Positions 1 through 10,330 of a stretch of 64,000 nt of DNA are shown here, in pieces. The stretch lies in assembly GCF_009805585.1 (NCBI RefSeq), contig NZ_VHIN01000002.1:310001-374000 (forward strand), given 5' to 3'. The notes under the pieces were generated by a model. That model did not search any database. It was not told where the DNA came from and worked only from the letters and a program-made list of their open reading frames with translations. Source of the DNA: Glutamicibacter sp. JC586 (lineage in GTDB: Bacteria > Actinomycetota > Actinomycetes > Actinomycetales > Micrococcaceae). The translations under genes and the position numbers were made by a program. How positions within the stretch are numbered: the stretch's first letter is position 1; each line of letters begins with the position of its first letter.

Positions 1-901
<901 letters not shown>

Positions 902-921
902 CCGTCGAGTACTAACCGACT

Positions 922-966
922 AAAATGGTCGGGTCTTCTCTTTGATGAGAAGGCCCGACCATTTTT
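922..966 (+). terminator. Rho-independent terminator after argG
   Basis: A 19-bp stem (922-940 with 947-965, one G-U pair) with a 6-base loop ends in a TTTTT run at 962-966. It lies 20 bases after the argG stop. Confidence 0.9.
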
Positions 967-1050
967 GATTTACCACCACAGCTGATGGCTATCGAGAGAA
1001 ACCATTCAATGCGAGGGGACGCAGTGAACTTCGCCCCCGCTCATTGCTCA

Positions 1051-1383
1051 TTATTCGAGCAACGAGAGCAACGGGCTGACGGTTAGCGTGAATCCAATCA
1101 GAGACAGCAGGCGAAGCACCAGTCTCGATCGAGCACCGGGCTTAGTGTTAGGCGCCGGAAGTGGAAAAACCTGTTCTACGGCCCAAGTAACGATCACAAC
1201 GATCACCCCGGCCAGAGCTAGTCGAGCAGGAGCCATGCCGGAGAGTAACGAGGCAATTCCCAGTCCGATGAGAACACCAATAAACCCCTGAAATGCCAGG
1301 TGCAATGGCGTTCGAGTTGCGCCTACTGATGGTGCCTTCTTCTTAGCACCAAGAGTTTCGTCCCGGTCTTCCTGTGGAATCAT
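1051..1383 (-). CDS. Small integral membrane protein of unknown function
   Basis: 110 residues. A charged 25-residue N terminus is followed by a run of hydrophobic segments: about residues 30-48 and 54-72 look like two membrane helices, and the leucine-rich C-terminal 25 residues could form a third. No family is recognised. The ATG at 1383 lies two bases past the stop of the GNAT gene upstream, so the two are probably co-transcribed. Function cannot be assigned. The protein may be held in the membrane with its basic N terminus in the cytoplasm, judged only from charge distribution. Confidence 0.7.
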   Translation of the reverse strand: MIPQEDRDETLGAKKKAPSVGATRTPLHLAFQGFIGVLIGLGIASLLSGMAPARLALAGVIVVIVTWAVEQVFPLPAPNTKPGARSRLVLRLLSLIGFTLTVSPLLSLLE

Positions 1384-1385
1384 TT

Positions 1386-1877
1386 CTACTGTTTTCCTTC
1401 TTCGTTGGGCTCGACGCCTGCAATCTCATGCTGGGAGAGATCCTTGCGCAAAAGTAATCCCGCCCCACCAGTAAACTCAATATTTCCAATTCGCGCAGCA
1501 CCAAACATTTGATCGAATCCAAGTGAAAGTTGCAGCGCTATCGAAGCTTCGTTTCTCGCATTCACAACGCACCATGCCTCCTTGGCACGTTCCGAAATCC
1601 AGCGAAGTCGCGCCCGAGACAGAATAGCTGCAAACCCCTGACGTTGGTACTGCCTGGAAATTTCAACCCCAGACAAGTAATACCCACACGGAACGGCCTG
1701 GTCTTGAGGATCCCACCAAGCAGCTCTCGCCCAACCGACCAACTGGCCTGTGGCATTTTTGAGCACCAGTTGACACTCATTGTTACCGAACAGCTCAGGG
1801 CGGCTATTGCGTCCCAAGGACTTCGACAGAGCTCGCACTGCGTCGAAGTCTTCTGGGAGCATTAGCTGCGGGCGCAT
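1386..1877 (-). CDS. GNAT-family N-acetyltransferase
   Basis: 163 residues with the GNAT fold order: a central strand ending GYYLSGVEIS, then the acetyl-CoA pyrophosphate loop in the Q/R-x-x-G-x-A form (YQRQGFAAIL, about residues 97-106), then the NARNEASI...LGF segment typical of motif B. Members transfer an acetyl group from acetyl-CoA to an amine. The general layout resembles aminoglycoside 6'-N-acetyltransferase-like proteins, but no substrate can be inferred. It is followed two bases later by the small membrane protein gene. No strong ribosome-binding site precedes the ATG at 1877. Confidence 0.8.
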   Translation of the reverse strand: MRPQLMLPEDFDAVRALSKSLGRNSRPELFGNNECQLVLKNATGQLVGWARAAWWDPQDQAVPCGYYLSGVEISRQYQRQGFAAILSRARLRWISERAKEAWCVVNARNEASIALQLSLGFDQMFGAARIGNIEFTGGAGLLLRKDLSQHEIAGVEPNEEGKQ

Positions 1878-1892
1878 CGAGAAAGTTCTTGG

Positions 1893-2462
1893 CTAGCTAA
1901 GCGTCATTGGCTTTGCTGGCAAGGGATGAACGCTTTTAATCTTCTCTGGCGTTGCATAGTCAGCGATGCCAAGGCTCATCTTGGTGAAATCGAGTTTGGC
2001 TTCGCGGATGCAGGTCTTGATGGCAGCCACAGCAAGCTTTGGTGCCGGAGTAAGGACGCGGATGTTCAATTTGCGTGGTGCAAAGTCGCTAGACTCAACT
2101 GTTCCTAGGCCACGCCATGCCAGGTGACCGGTGAGAGCTTCCTTGGCTTTCTTCTCCAAGTACTGATCACGCTCGGTACCGGATGCAGATTTCAATGCGT
2201 ACTGCACAATGACCCACGACTGATCTTCGTCTTTGACTTCTGCGTAGCCTTCATCGGTGCAGGCCTGAAGGAAACCAGCAAAAAGCTCGTCGGCACGATC
2301 ATTGTCAACATCTTGCACGTCGCTGGTGGTGGACATGTGGCCAACACTGCCATGGTTAATAACGAATTGGCCCAGTTCACCATCTTCGAACTGCTGGAAC
2401 CACGCTTCACGGAAGTGCAGCACGTTCTTGTCATCTAAACGGTAGGTGCGAATAATCGCCAT
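1893..2462 (-). CDS. Conserved hypothetical protein, 189 residues
   Basis: No family is recognised. The N terminus (MAIIRTYRLDDKNVLHFREAWF) reads like a small beta domain that answers to a genotype or stress tag, and residues 60-110 are acidic and helical. A basic stretch with LNIRVLTPAPKLAVAAI follows. There is no signal peptide, membrane helix or metal motif, so it is predicted cytoplasmic. The ATG at 2462 is supported by GAGGGAAA about 5 bases upstream. It lies between the GNAT gene and the DUF402 gene, all on the minus strand, but gaps to each (15 and 43 bases) leave operon membership uncertain. Confidence 0.65.
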   Translation of the reverse strand: MAIIRTYRLDDKNVLHFREAWFQQFEDGELGQFVINHGSVGHMSTTSDVQDVDNDRADELFAGFLQACTDEGYAEVKDEDQSWVIVQYALKSASGTERDQYLEKKAKEALTGHLAWRGLGTVESSDFAPRKLNIRVLTPAPKLAVAAIKTCIREAKLDFTKMSLGIADYATPEKIKSVHPLPAKPMTLS

Positions 2463-2505
2463 TGTTTTCCCTCTTCAGGTAAGTAGAAAATTCAAGTGAG
2501 AGTGT

Positions 2506-3096
2506 CTAGCTGGTGACTAGGCTAGCCACCTTGGCAAGCCATTGGTTTCTGTATTCCTGACTAAATGGAGCTGCGTCAGAGGCGACTTGTTCGAGTAGCT
2601 CACTAGCTGCCGCTCTCATGCTGGTCTTTAGATCGTCGGGATAGCCCATGGATGCACTGTGTTCTTCAAATTCGTCTTCATCGTCTAGGAACGTCCCTCG
2701 GCTATGCGAACGAATGACGTCCAAATCGAGATCTATTGAATTCACTTCCCAGCCGCCGGACTTCATCGGTTGCCAGCCGATCTGGTGAGATAGGTCGATA
2801 TATACATCAAAATCTTCGGCACTGTCCGAATACAACGTCGCAATCCACGAGCCTTCGTGCGGAATCAGACATAGCGCGTCAGTTTCAGCCAAATGAGCAA
2901 CACCAGGTCGGGCTACCAGTGATCCACTTGGCTGGTGTAGCCAGTGTCCATGTTCGTCGTGACCGAGGTAAAACCCCGGAACTACCCAGTGCGGCGTGCG
3001 GTTATATTTCCACGCGCGTGCGACAACCAACTCCCCGAAAGGGATTTCCCTCGGTGAGCGTGGCAGCCCTTCAGGACATCCCTGAATCTGTGTCAT
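2506..3096 (-). CDS. DUF402-domain protein
   Basis: 196 residues. The DUF402 core is visible: [11 protein letters not shown], then a [11 protein letters not shown] strand and DDEDEFEEH (about residues 97-145). These are the acidic residues that in family members such as FomD coordinate divalent metals for nucleotide or phosphoanhydride hydrolysis. The start codon overlaps the dxs stop in an ATGA arrangement (3093-3096), so translation is likely coupled to dxs. That context is positional and does not show a role in isoprenoid synthesis. Substrate unknown. Confidence 0.8.
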   Translation of the reverse strand: MTQIQGCPEGLPRSPREIPFGELVVARAWKYNRTPHWVVPGFYLGHDEHGHWLHQPSGSLVARPGVAHLAETDALCLIPHEGSWIATLYSDSAEDFDVYIDLSHQIGWQPMKSGGWEVNSIDLDLDVIRSHSRGTFLDDEDEFEEHSASMGYPDDLKTSMRAAASELLEQVASDAAPFSQEYRNQWLAKVASLVTS

Positions 3097-5060
3097 AGCT
3101 TTGGGATCTGTCCGGTCGGAAGGTCTTGGCCTGGGAGAGGTCGGGCAAAAGGTACCTTGGTTCCCAGTACCTGCGCAAGGGTGTCGCGGGCAACCTGTTG
3201 GGCGGTCAGGCCCACCCGGTCAAGAACCTCCGAGCGTGTACCGTGCGCCAAGAATTCGGTGGGCAATCCAACTTCGTTCAGTGCGGTGTCCACACCTGCT
3301 GCGCGCATTTCGGTACGCAATCGAGAACCTACGCCACCGGCACGAACGCCGTCTTCTATGCAAACAACGATGCGGTGGCGGGCAGCCAGAGAAATTACGG
3401 AGGTTGGCATCGGCAGAACCCAGCGTGGGTCAACTACGGTCACAGACACGCCCTGGCTATTCAGACGTTGCGCAACATCCAAGGAAATTTCACTCATGGC
3501 GCCGACGGACACGATCAGCACATCTGGAGCGGACCGGTCCCCCAAACGTGCCAGCACGTCAACGCCGTCAGGCAGGCGGTCTACAGCCTCAACTGGTTCT
3601 CCTACTGACCCCTTGGAGAAACGAACCACGCTGGGTGCATCGTTAATTTCTAGAGCTTCGCGTAATTCTTCTCGAAGACGGTCAGCATCGCGCGGTGCCG
3701 CCAAGTGCAGGTTCGGCACGATCTGCGTCAAAGCCATATCCCACATTCCGTGGTGGCTGGCTCCATCTGGTCCGGTGACACCGGCACGGTCCAGGACGAT
3801 TGTCACTCCGGCCTTGTGCAGAGCCACGTCCATGAGTAGCTGGTCAAAGGCCCGGTTCAGGAAGGTTGCGTATACGCAGACCACTGGATGCAAACCACCA
3901 AATGCCAGACCCGCCGCGGTAGTCATCGCGTGCTGCTCTGCAATACCTACGTCAATAACACGCTCAGGGTGTTCTTCAGACATCTTCTTTAAGCCCACCG
4001 GCTGCAACATGGCACCGGTAATAGCTACGATGTCATCACGCTCATTAGCGACCTTGGCAATTTCTTCGCCAAACACGCTAGTCCAGCTTTGAGCGCTTGG
4101 CTTTGAAACTGGCTTGCCCGTGGCCGGGTCAATCACGCCTACTGCGTGGAACTGGTCGGCTTCATCGGCCAGGGCCGGAGCATAACCGTGCCCCTTTTCG
4201 GTCAATGCGTGCACAAGAACCGGGCCACCGTACTGCTTGGCCTGCTGCAAAGCCTCTTCTACAGCTGCCTGATTGTGACCATCGATAGGGCCGATGTATT
4301 TGAGTCCAAGGTCTTCGAAGAGTCCCTGCGGGGCCCACCAGTCTTTGATGCCCTTCTTGGTGGCGTGCAATGACTTGTAGGTGAATTTGCCGACTGGACC
4401 TGAATCTTTTAGACGACCCTTGAGTTTGTCCATGGCGTTCTCGTACGCCGGATGGGTGCGGAACTTATCTAACTGCTGACGCAGACCGAATAGTTGATCG
4501 GCTAGACCACCAATGGTAGGTGCGTAGGAGCGACCGTTGTCATTGACCACGATGATTGCCTTGCGGTCCTTATCGGCAGCGATGTTGTTGACCGCTTCCC
4601 AGACCATACCGCCGGTCAGTGCGCCGTCGCCGACCAAACCAACGGCATAATTCTCGGTGCGACCGGTGAGCTTGTTGGCACGTGAGATGCCGTCCACCCA
4701 AGAAAGTGAGGAGGAGGCGTGTGACGATTCTACGATGTCGTGTTCAGACTCTGCCCGGTCGGGGTAACCAGAGAGGCCTTCCTGCTGGCGAAGGGTTTCG
4801 AAGTTCTGGCGACCTGTCAGCAGCTTATGAACATACGACTGGTGACCGGTGTCGAACACGATGGAGTCCGTGGGTGAGTCAAAGACCCGGTGAATGCCAA
4901 GAGTTAGTTCAACTACACCAAGGTTTGGACCAAGGTGACCGCCGGTACGGGCGACGTTGTCGATGAGGAAGGTACGAATTTCCTCGGCAAGGTCATGTAG
5001 TTGTTCTAGGGATAGCGCCCGAAGATCGCTTGGTTTCTTGATGGTCTTAAGCAAAGACAC
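3093..5060 (-). CDS. dxs: 1-deoxy-D-xylulose-5-phosphate synthase
   Basis: Catalyses the thiamine-diphosphate-dependent condensation of pyruvate and glyceraldehyde 3-phosphate, the first step of the MEP isoprenoid pathway. Evidence is the transketolase-type TPP motif GDGALTGG followed by VVNDNGRS, the [15 protein letters not shown]-terminal signature, and a C-terminal transketolase domain ([15 protein letters not shown]). I chose the GTG at 5060 (655 residues) because AAGGGGA lies 6-7 bases upstream and the family alignment begins there; the frame stays open to 5153, but that 31-residue extension is unlikely to be translated. The stop overlaps the DUF402 start by four bases. Confidence 0.95.
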   Translation of the reverse strand: MSLLKTIKKPSDLRALSLEQLHDLAEEIRTFLIDNVARTGGHLGPNLGVVELTLGIHRVFDSPTDSIVFDTGHQSYVHKLLTGRQNFETLRQQEGLSGYPDRAESEHDIVESSHASSSLSWVDGISRANKLTGRTENYAVGLVGDGALTGGMVWEAVNNIAADKDRKAIIVVNDNGRSYAPTIGGLADQLFGLRQQLDKFRTHPAYENAMDKLKGRLKDSGPVGKFTYKSLHATKKGIKDWWAPQGLFEDLGLKYIGPIDGHNQAAVEEALQQAKQYGGPVLVHALTEKGHGYAPALADEADQFHAVGVIDPATGKPVSKPSAQSWTSVFGEEIAKVANERDDIVAITGAMLQPVGLKKMSEEHPERVIDVGIAEQHAMTTAAGLAFGGLHPVVCVYATFLNRAFDQLLMDVALHKAGVTIVLDRAGVTGPDGASHHGMWDMALTQIVPNLHLAAPRDADRLREELREALEINDAPSVVRFSKGSVGEPVEAVDRLPDGVDVLARLGDRSAPDVLIVSVGAMSEISLDVAQRLNSQGVSVTVVDPRWVLPMPTSVISLAARHRIVVCIEDGVRAGGVGSRLRTEMRAAGVDTALNEVGLPTEFLAHGTRSEVLDRVGLTAQQVARDTLAQVLGTKVPFARPLPGQDLPTGQIPKL

Positions 5061-5224
5061 GCTCGTCCCCTTTACATATTCGCCCGTAGTGGCTGTGAGC
5101 CCATGCGAAATACTTAGTCTACCGCGTTGGAATCTTCTCCCATTATCCGCCACCGTTTCTCATAGCGCGAATTTCTGGGCAATGAGCTTGGATACCTTGA
5201 CCCGTGTTGATGAACAGTACACAT

Positions 5225-6082
5225 TTATTCGAACCTAGCTAGAGCCTCGTGAATCATCTGATGTCCTTGTGCCTCAAACTCGACATCCCCGACTTGGTAA
5301 GCCCAAATCGCTGTGCCGATGGCTTCGCGCAATAGCATGATCGACCATTGAGGTTCCTGCCGTGGATCTTCGCCATAACCTTGAACGAAAGCTGACTCTA
5401 GCGCTGGGCGTCCTTTGAATTGTTGGCTGGCCAATCTAGCGAAGTCGCTTGCGGCCGGGCGGAACTCGAACCTTCCAAAATCTATGACGCGCATCCGCCC
5501 GTCCTCCACTAGCCAATTTCGTGGTTGCCAATCGCCATGCGTTGGTACAAGCAAAACGCCCTTTGGATCTTGCGCACCTAAGATTCGTTCCATCTGCTGG
5601 CATTGGCCGAAGCTAATGCGATGTTCCGTCGATAATAGGTGACGGATTTTTTCGGTCAATCGGGACTCATAGTGTTGGTCGAGGTGCTCAGCTTGTTGGT
5701 GGAAGAGCTTCAGTGCGGCCCCGGCTTGATGGTAAATGTCGGGACTAAATTCATGACGTGTACCTACGCACAGTGTGCCTGTTAGATATTCCAGGACCAT
5801 CAACCGTAGTTCCTCGTTATGGAACAACATCCTTGCGGCGAGACCATGCGATATCAACGAGTCGGTATGACGTCGGTGTGCCTGGAGCTCACGAGAAATA
5901 TGATGGCTTCCTTCTCCCCCAGTTTTGAGAATGAGATCCCGCTCATTTGAGCGAATGTGGAGCACTTTTGTGTCGCTAAGGTTCCACGAGTAGTCGCTGA
6001 CCACCTCAACATCCCCAAGCCACCCGTTAATCTGGGCTGTTTGTTCAGCATCCAAAAACTGTGCCAGATGAAAATGGACCAT
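5225..6082 (-). CDS. APH-family phosphotransferase
   Basis: 285 residues with the aminoglycoside/choline-kinase-like fold. The likely ATP-anchoring lysine is in LILKTG (K53). The catalytic Brenner motif HGDWQPRNW is at 182-190 (D184 catalytic base, N189 metal ligand) and the DFG-type metal site is VIDFGRFEF (D201). All three key sites are intact, so it should be an active small-molecule kinase. The substrate is unknown; the family includes antibiotic kinases but also many metabolic enzymes, so resistance should not be assumed. The start lies two bases after the stop of the upstream GNAT gene, suggesting one operon. Confidence 0.8.
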   Translation of the reverse strand: MVHFHLAQFLDAEQTAQINGWLGDVEVVSDYSWNLSDTKVLHIRSNERDLILKTGGEGSHHISRELQAHRRHTDSLISHGLAARMLFHNEELRLMVLEYLTGTLCVGTRHEFSPDIYHQAGAALKLFHQQAEHLDQHYESRLTEKIRHLLSTEHRISFGQCQQMERILGAQDPKGVLLVPTHGDWQPRNWLVEDGRMRVIDFGRFEFRPAASDFARLASQQFKGRPALESAFVQGYGEDPRQEPQWSIMLLREAIGTAIWAYQVGDVEFEAQGHQMIHEALARFE

Positions 6083-6084
6083 TA

Positions 6085-6627
6085 TTACACCGTGTGCTTC
6101 TTATACACCAGATGCTCCGCACTTGCGTATCCGCTGGTGAAGCCAAGAAATTGTAGCCCCAATCGGTCGCAGACTTTCTGCGACGGATAGTTTCGCGGAT
6201 CCACGATCGCAAGCACCTGCTGTCTTGCATTGGACTGCTTGGCATACTCAAGCACCACACTGGCAGCTTCTGTGGCGTACCCGCGTCCTTGAGCCTCGGG
6301 GTGCAAGTGCCAGCCAATTTCGCTGGGTTGATCTTCAAGGTTGATGTCGATGTAGCTTTGCATGTTTTTACTCATCGGCTTGCACAATAGATTTCCGACG
6401 AGCCTACCGGTGTCGCGTCGTTCAATAGCCCAGATCCCTTGCCCCGCTCCACACACATCACGTCGTCGATTTATGGATGCCTGTGCTTGTTCAAGGGAAT
6501 TCGTCAGGCTAGTTCCTGGTCCAAGATAACGCATCGTTTCATATCGCGATTCTAGGTCCAGTAGGAAAGGGGCATCCGCCACATCCCATGAACGTAAGCG
6601 CAACCGTTTAGTGAACAACTCCTTCAC
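6085..6627 (-). CDS. RimJ/RimL-like GNAT N-acetyltransferase
   Basis: 180 residues from the GTG at 6627, chosen because AAAGGAG lies 5-6 bases upstream; the open frame extends six codons further to a TTG that has no such site. The N terminus (LFTKRLRLRSW) and the acetyl-CoA loop HPEAQGRGYATEA are characteristic of the Acetyltransf_3 (RimJ/RimL) branch, followed by the NYPSQKVCDRLGLQFLG motif B segment. Family members acetylate protein N termini, antibiotics or metabolites; the target here is unknown. It is the first gene of a probable two-gene unit with the APH-fold kinase. Confidence 0.82.
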   Translation of the reverse strand: MKELFTKRLRLRSWDVADAPFLLDLESRYETMRYLGPGTSLTNSLEQAQASINRRRDVCGAGQGIWAIERRDTGRLVGNLLCKPMSKNMQSYIDINLEDQPSEIGWHLHPEAQGRGYATEAASVVLEYAKQSNARQQVLAIVDPRNYPSQKVCDRLGLQFLGFTSGYASAEHLVYKKHTV

Positions 6628-6699
6628 CCCATCTCCTTTCCGCAAAACGTGAACCTTGATCGTGGGCGCTGGATCATAGAGTTCAGCTTCATCTCTGGG

Positions 6700-6711
6700 T
6701 AGGCTGTAGCT
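6700..6711 (+). promoter_or_regulatory. Predicted -10 element of a leaderless transcript
   Basis: TAGGCT (6700-6705) fits the actinobacterial TANNNT -10 pattern and sits 6 bases before the ATG at 6712, so transcription would begin at the start codon. There is no Shine-Dalgarno. Confidence 0.5.
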
Positions 6712-7323
6712 ATGTCAGAGGATGTTCCGGTGAGTCACACCACGCAACGATATTCTTCTTTGGCCACAGCTTATATCCAGCTGTTCGGCAACGTTGAGCG
6801 GGCAGAGCCTGAAGATTACCATCTCATCACACACTGGGTCCAAGGGCTCAACGGCCCTGTCTTGGATGCTGGATGTGGACCAGGTCAATGGACGCAAGTT
6901 CTTCATGGTCCCGATCATCCGGCTACTGGTGTGGACATGGTTCCCGAATTCTTAGAACACGCCACAGCAAATTTTCCTGGCTGTTCATTTCAGCAAGCTG
7001 ACATTGCGGCGTTGCCCTTTCCTGACGAAACCTTTTCCGGAATCCTCTCCTGGTACTCGATCATCCACACCCCACCAAGAGCGCTCACTGAGGTTTTGAA
7101 GTCATTTGCACGGGTGTTAGAACCCGGAGGCCAGCTGCTTCTTGGTTTCTTCGCGGGTAATCGGGTAGAAGCTTTCGATCACAAGGTCGCTCAAGCATGG
7201 TATTGGTCGCCCGAAGAGTTATCCTTCCGGCTTAGCCAGGAGGGTTTCGAGGTGACAGATACCGTGGTGCGAACTAACGATTCCACGCGAACGCATGGTC
7301 ATCTGCTAGCAATACGCAGATAG
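6712..7323 (+). CDS. Class I SAM-dependent methyltransferase
   Basis: 203 residues. Methyltransf_11-type fold: motif I VLDAGCGPGQW (about residues 50-60), the acidic residue after strand 2 in TGVDMV, motif II region FQQADIAALPF, and the post-motif LEPGGQLLLGFF. These bind S-adenosylmethionine. The C-terminal half, which would select the acceptor, gives no clue, so it is named only by family. It is a single-gene unit on the plus strand, divergent from the GNAT/APH pair and closed by the hairpin at 7337-7373. Confidence 0.85.
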   Translation: MSEDVPVSHTTQRYSSLATAYIQLFGNVERAEPEDYHLITHWVQGLNGPVLDAGCGPGQWTQVLHGPDHPATGVDMVPEFLEHATANFPGCSFQQADIAALPFPDETFSGILSWYSIIHTPPRALTEVLKSFARVLEPGGQLLLGFFAGNRVEAFDHKVAQAWYWSPEELSFRLSQEGFEVTDTVVRTNDSTRTHGHLLAIRR

Positions 7324-7336
7324 TAGTCAGTTGACG

Positions 7337-7373
7337 ATGAGAGGCCCAAGGCAAAATGCCTTGGGCCTCTCAT
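7337..7373. terminator. Bidirectional hairpin between methyltransferase and aconitase genes
   Basis: A perfect 17-bp stem with a 3-base loop lies between convergent genes. There is no T-run on either side, so it would be a U-less terminator of the type proposed for actinobacteria. Confidence 0.65.
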
Positions 7374-7430
7374 GTACCGGTGTTGCGGTACTACCTTCGA
7401 TTCTTCTCAGCCTGAGCCGAGTAGTACCTA

Positions 7431-10139
7431 CTAGTTAGCAGCAGCGATCTGGCGCAGTACGTACTGCAAGATGCCACCATTGCGGTAGTAGTCAGCTTCA
7501 CCTGGGGTGTCGATGCGCAGAACTGCGTCGAACTCGGTAACCTTACCCTCTGGCGAGGTTGCGGTAACCTTCAGGGTCTTCGGGGTGACACCGTTGTTCA
7601 GCTCGGTCACGCCTGCAACCGAGAAGGTCTCGGTACCGGTCAGACCCAGCGAATCAGCGGACTCGCCCTCTGGGAACTGCAGTGGCAGAACGCCCATACC
7701 GATCAGGTTCGAACGGTGAATACGCTCGAAGGACTCGGTGATAACAGCCTTGACGCCCAGCAGTGCGGTGCCCTTAGCAGCCCAGTCACGCGAGGAGCCC
7801 GAGCCGTATTCCTTACCACCAAGAACAACCAGCGGAGTGCCGGCAGCCTTGTAGTTCTCTGCAGCGTCGTAGACGTAAGCCTGCGGAGCACCTTCCTGGG
7901 TGAAGTCGCGGGTGAAGCCACCCTCAACGCCGTCCAGCAGCTGGTTCTTGATGCGGATGTTAGCGAAGGTACCGCGGATCATGACTTCGTGGTTACCACG
8001 ACGCGAGCCGTAGGAGTTGAAGTCCTTGCGATCCACACCGTTCTCGATCAAGTAACGGCCAGCCGGGGTTTCCGACTTGAACGAACCTGCAGGCGAGATG
8101 TGGTCGGTCGTGACCGAATCGCCGAGCTTGAGCAGAACGCGAGCGCCGTCGATATCCGAAACAGGCTGAGGCTCTGCGGTCATGCCCTCGAAGTAAGGTG
8201 CCTTACGTGCGTAGGTCGACTTTTCGTCCCATGCGAAGGTTGCGCCTTCAGGGGTGTCTAGTGCCTTCCAGCGCTCGTCACCTTCGAAAGCGGTCTCGTA
8301 GCCCTTGGCGAACATGTCCTTGTCAATCGACGAGTCCATGATTTCCTGGACCTCAACTGGCGATGGCCAGATGTCCTTCAGGAAGACGTCGTTGCCCTCG
8401 GAGTCCTGACCCAGTGCGTCGGTCTCGAAGTCGAAGTCCATGGTGCCAGCCAGTGCGTAAGCGATGACCAATGGCGGGGAAGCCAGGTAGTTCATCTTCA
8501 CGTCTGGGTTGATACGGCCTTCGAAGTTACGGTTACCGGTCAGAACTGCGGTAGCTGCCAGGTCGTTGGCGTTGATAGCCTCGGAGATTTCAGCGTCCAA
8601 CGGACCGGAGTTACCGATACAAGTTGCGCAACCGTAGCCAACAACGAAGAAGCCAAGCTGCTCCAGGTATGGCATGAGGCCGGACTTCTCGTAGTACTCG
8701 GTGACAACCTTCGAGCCTGGTGCGACCGAAGTCTTAACCCATGGCTTGGAGGACAGACCCTTTTCGGCTGCGTTGCGAGCCAGAACGGCTGCGGCCAGCA
8801 TGACCGAAGGGTTGGAGGTGTTGGTGCACGAGGTGATCGAAGCGATCGAAACCAGGCCGTGGTCCAAGGTGAACTTGGTGCCATCTTCCTTGGTAACCTC
8901 TACTGCGGTCGACGGACGTCCAACACCCTGGGTGTCTTCTGCGTCGGAAACGTAGTTGTGCAGATCCTTGCGGAACTGTTCCTTCGAGGAAGACAGCTCG
9001 ATGCGGTCCTGCGGACGCTTCGGGCCGGCGATCGATGGAACAACGGTGGACAGATCCAGCTCGATGAATTCCGAGAAGCGGATTTCGCGGCTTGGGTCGT
9101 GCCACATGCCCTGTTCCTTGGCGTAAGCCTCAACGAGGGCCACGTTCTCTTCGCTACGGCCGGTCAGGCGCAGGTAGTCGAGGGTGACATCATCGATTGG
9201 GAACATTGCGGCGGTGGAGCCGAATTCTGGAGACATGTTACCGATGGTGGCGCGGTTTGCCAGTGGCACCTGTGCAACACCTTCGCCGTAGAACTCTACG
9301 AACTTGCCAACCACACCGTGCTTACGCAGCATTTCGGTAATGGTCAGAACCACGTCGGTTGCGGTAGCGCCGGCTGGGATCGAACCAGCGAGCTTGAAAC
9401 CAACAACGCGAGGGATCAACATGGAGACAGGCTGGCCAAGCATTGCTGCTTCGGCCTCAATGCCACCAACGCCCCAACCCAGAACGCCCATGCCGTTGAC
9501 CATGGTGGTGTGGGAGTCGGTGCCAACGCAGCTATCTGGGTAAGCACGCAGTACACCGTTGACCTCGCGGGTCATTACGGTGCGAGCCAGGAATTCGATG
9601 TTGACCTGGTGCACGATACCGGTTCCCGGTGGGACGACCTTGAAGTCATCAAACGCGGTCTGGCCCCAGCGCAGGAACTGGTAACGCTCGCCGTTACGCT
9701 GGTACTCGATTTCCATGTTGCGCTCTACAGCGCCCTTGAAACCGAAGGTATCAATCTGCACAGAGTGGTCGATGACCATTTCAGCCGGCGCAAGTGGGTT
9801 CACGCGGGTTGGATCGCCGCCGAGTTCCTTGACGGCCTCACGCATGGTGGCCAAGTCAACAACACAAGGCACACCGGTGAAGTCCTGCATCAGGACTCGA
9901 GCTGGGGTGAACTGGATTTCAGTGTTTGGCTGCGCCGACGCATCCCACTGACCCAGTGCATTAATGTGCTCGTTGGTTACGTTCGCGCCATCTTCGGTAC
10001 GAAGCAGGTTCTCAAGCAGAACCTTAAGGCTGTAGGGAAGGCTTTCTGAGCCTTCGACCGTATTTAGTCGGTAAATTTCGTATTCGGTTCCATTGACGTC
10101 AAGTACGCCCTTGGCACCGAAGCTGTCCACATTGCTCAC
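7431..10139 (-). CDS. acnA: Aconitate hydratase A
   Basis: Interconverts citrate and isocitrate in the TCA cycle through a [4Fe-4S] cluster. Cluster ligands are visible in [13 protein letters not shown] and [12 protein letters not shown]; the C-terminal swivel domain has [17 protein letters not shown] and [18 protein letters not shown] chose the GTG at 10139 (902 residues), which has GGAG about 7 bases upstream; the frame is open 15 codons further but without a ribosome-binding site. The length is normal for AcnA. The gene is alone between a 190-bp upstream gap and the hairpin at 7337-7373. Confidence 0.96.
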   Translation of the reverse strand: MSNVDSFGAKGVLDVNGTEYEIYRLNTVEGSESLPYSLKVLLENLLRTEDGANVTNEHINALGQWDASAQPNTEIQFTPARVLMQDFTGVPCVVDLATMREAVKELGGDPTRVNPLAPAEMVIDHSVQIDTFGFKGAVERNMEIEYQRNGERYQFLRWGQTAFDDFKVVPPGTGIVHQVNIEFLARTVMTREVNGVLRAYPDSCVGTDSHTTMVNGMGVLGWGVGGIEAEAAMLGQPVSMLIPRVVGFKLAGSIPAGATATDVVLTITEMLRKHGVVGKFVEFYGEGVAQVPLANRATIGNMSPEFGSTAAMFPIDDVTLDYLRLTGRSEENVALVEAYAKEQGMWHDPSREIRFSEFIELDLSTVVPSIAGPKRPQDRIELSSSKEQFRKDLHNYVSDAEDTQGVGRPSTAVEVTKEDGTKFTLDHGLVSIASITSCTNTSNPSVMLAAAVLARNAAEKGLSSKPWVKTSVAPGSKVVTEYYEKSGLMPYLEQLGFFVVGYGCATCIGNSGPLDAEISEAINANDLAATAVLTGNRNFEGRINPDVKMNYLASPPLVIAYALAGTMDFDFETDALGQDSEGNDVFLKDIWPSPVEVQEIMDSSIDKDMFAKGYETAFEGDERWKALDTPEGATFAWDEKSTYARKAPYFEGMTAEPQPVSDIDGARVLLKLGDSVTTDHISPAGSFKSETPAGRYLIENGVDRKDFNSYGSRRGNHEVMIRGTFANIRIKNQLLDGVEGGFTRDFTQEGAPQAYVYDAAENYKAAGTPLVVLGGKEYGSGSSRDWAAKGTALLGVKAVITESFERIHRSNLIGMGVLPLQFPEGESADSLGLTGTETFSVAGVTELNNGVTPKTLKVTATSPEGKVTEFDAVLRIDTPGEADYYRNGGILQYVLRQIAAAN

Positions 10140-10330
10140 GTGGGACTCCTCTCGCCAGACACTCATACTGTTGCACACGCACACTGTAATTCCAGTTAGG
10201 AGTTCCTAACTGAGATAGTCAGGGTCCTAGCGCGGCAGAGCTAAAAACAGTCTATCGCCAACTGCCAGAAAAAGACTCCTCGGAATAAATTTTCGCCTAA
10301 ATTCGTGTCTCAACGGACAGATTTATGTGA

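Noticed and set aside
5225-6082. APH-family gene as aminoglycoside resistance
   Set aside because: The fold and motifs do not define a substrate, and many chromosomal members are metabolic kinases.
8859-10049. Long open frame on the plus strand (396 codons) opposite acnA
   Set aside because: It is the mirror of a strongly coding gene; the translation has no recognisable family and its codon bias follows from the acnA codons.
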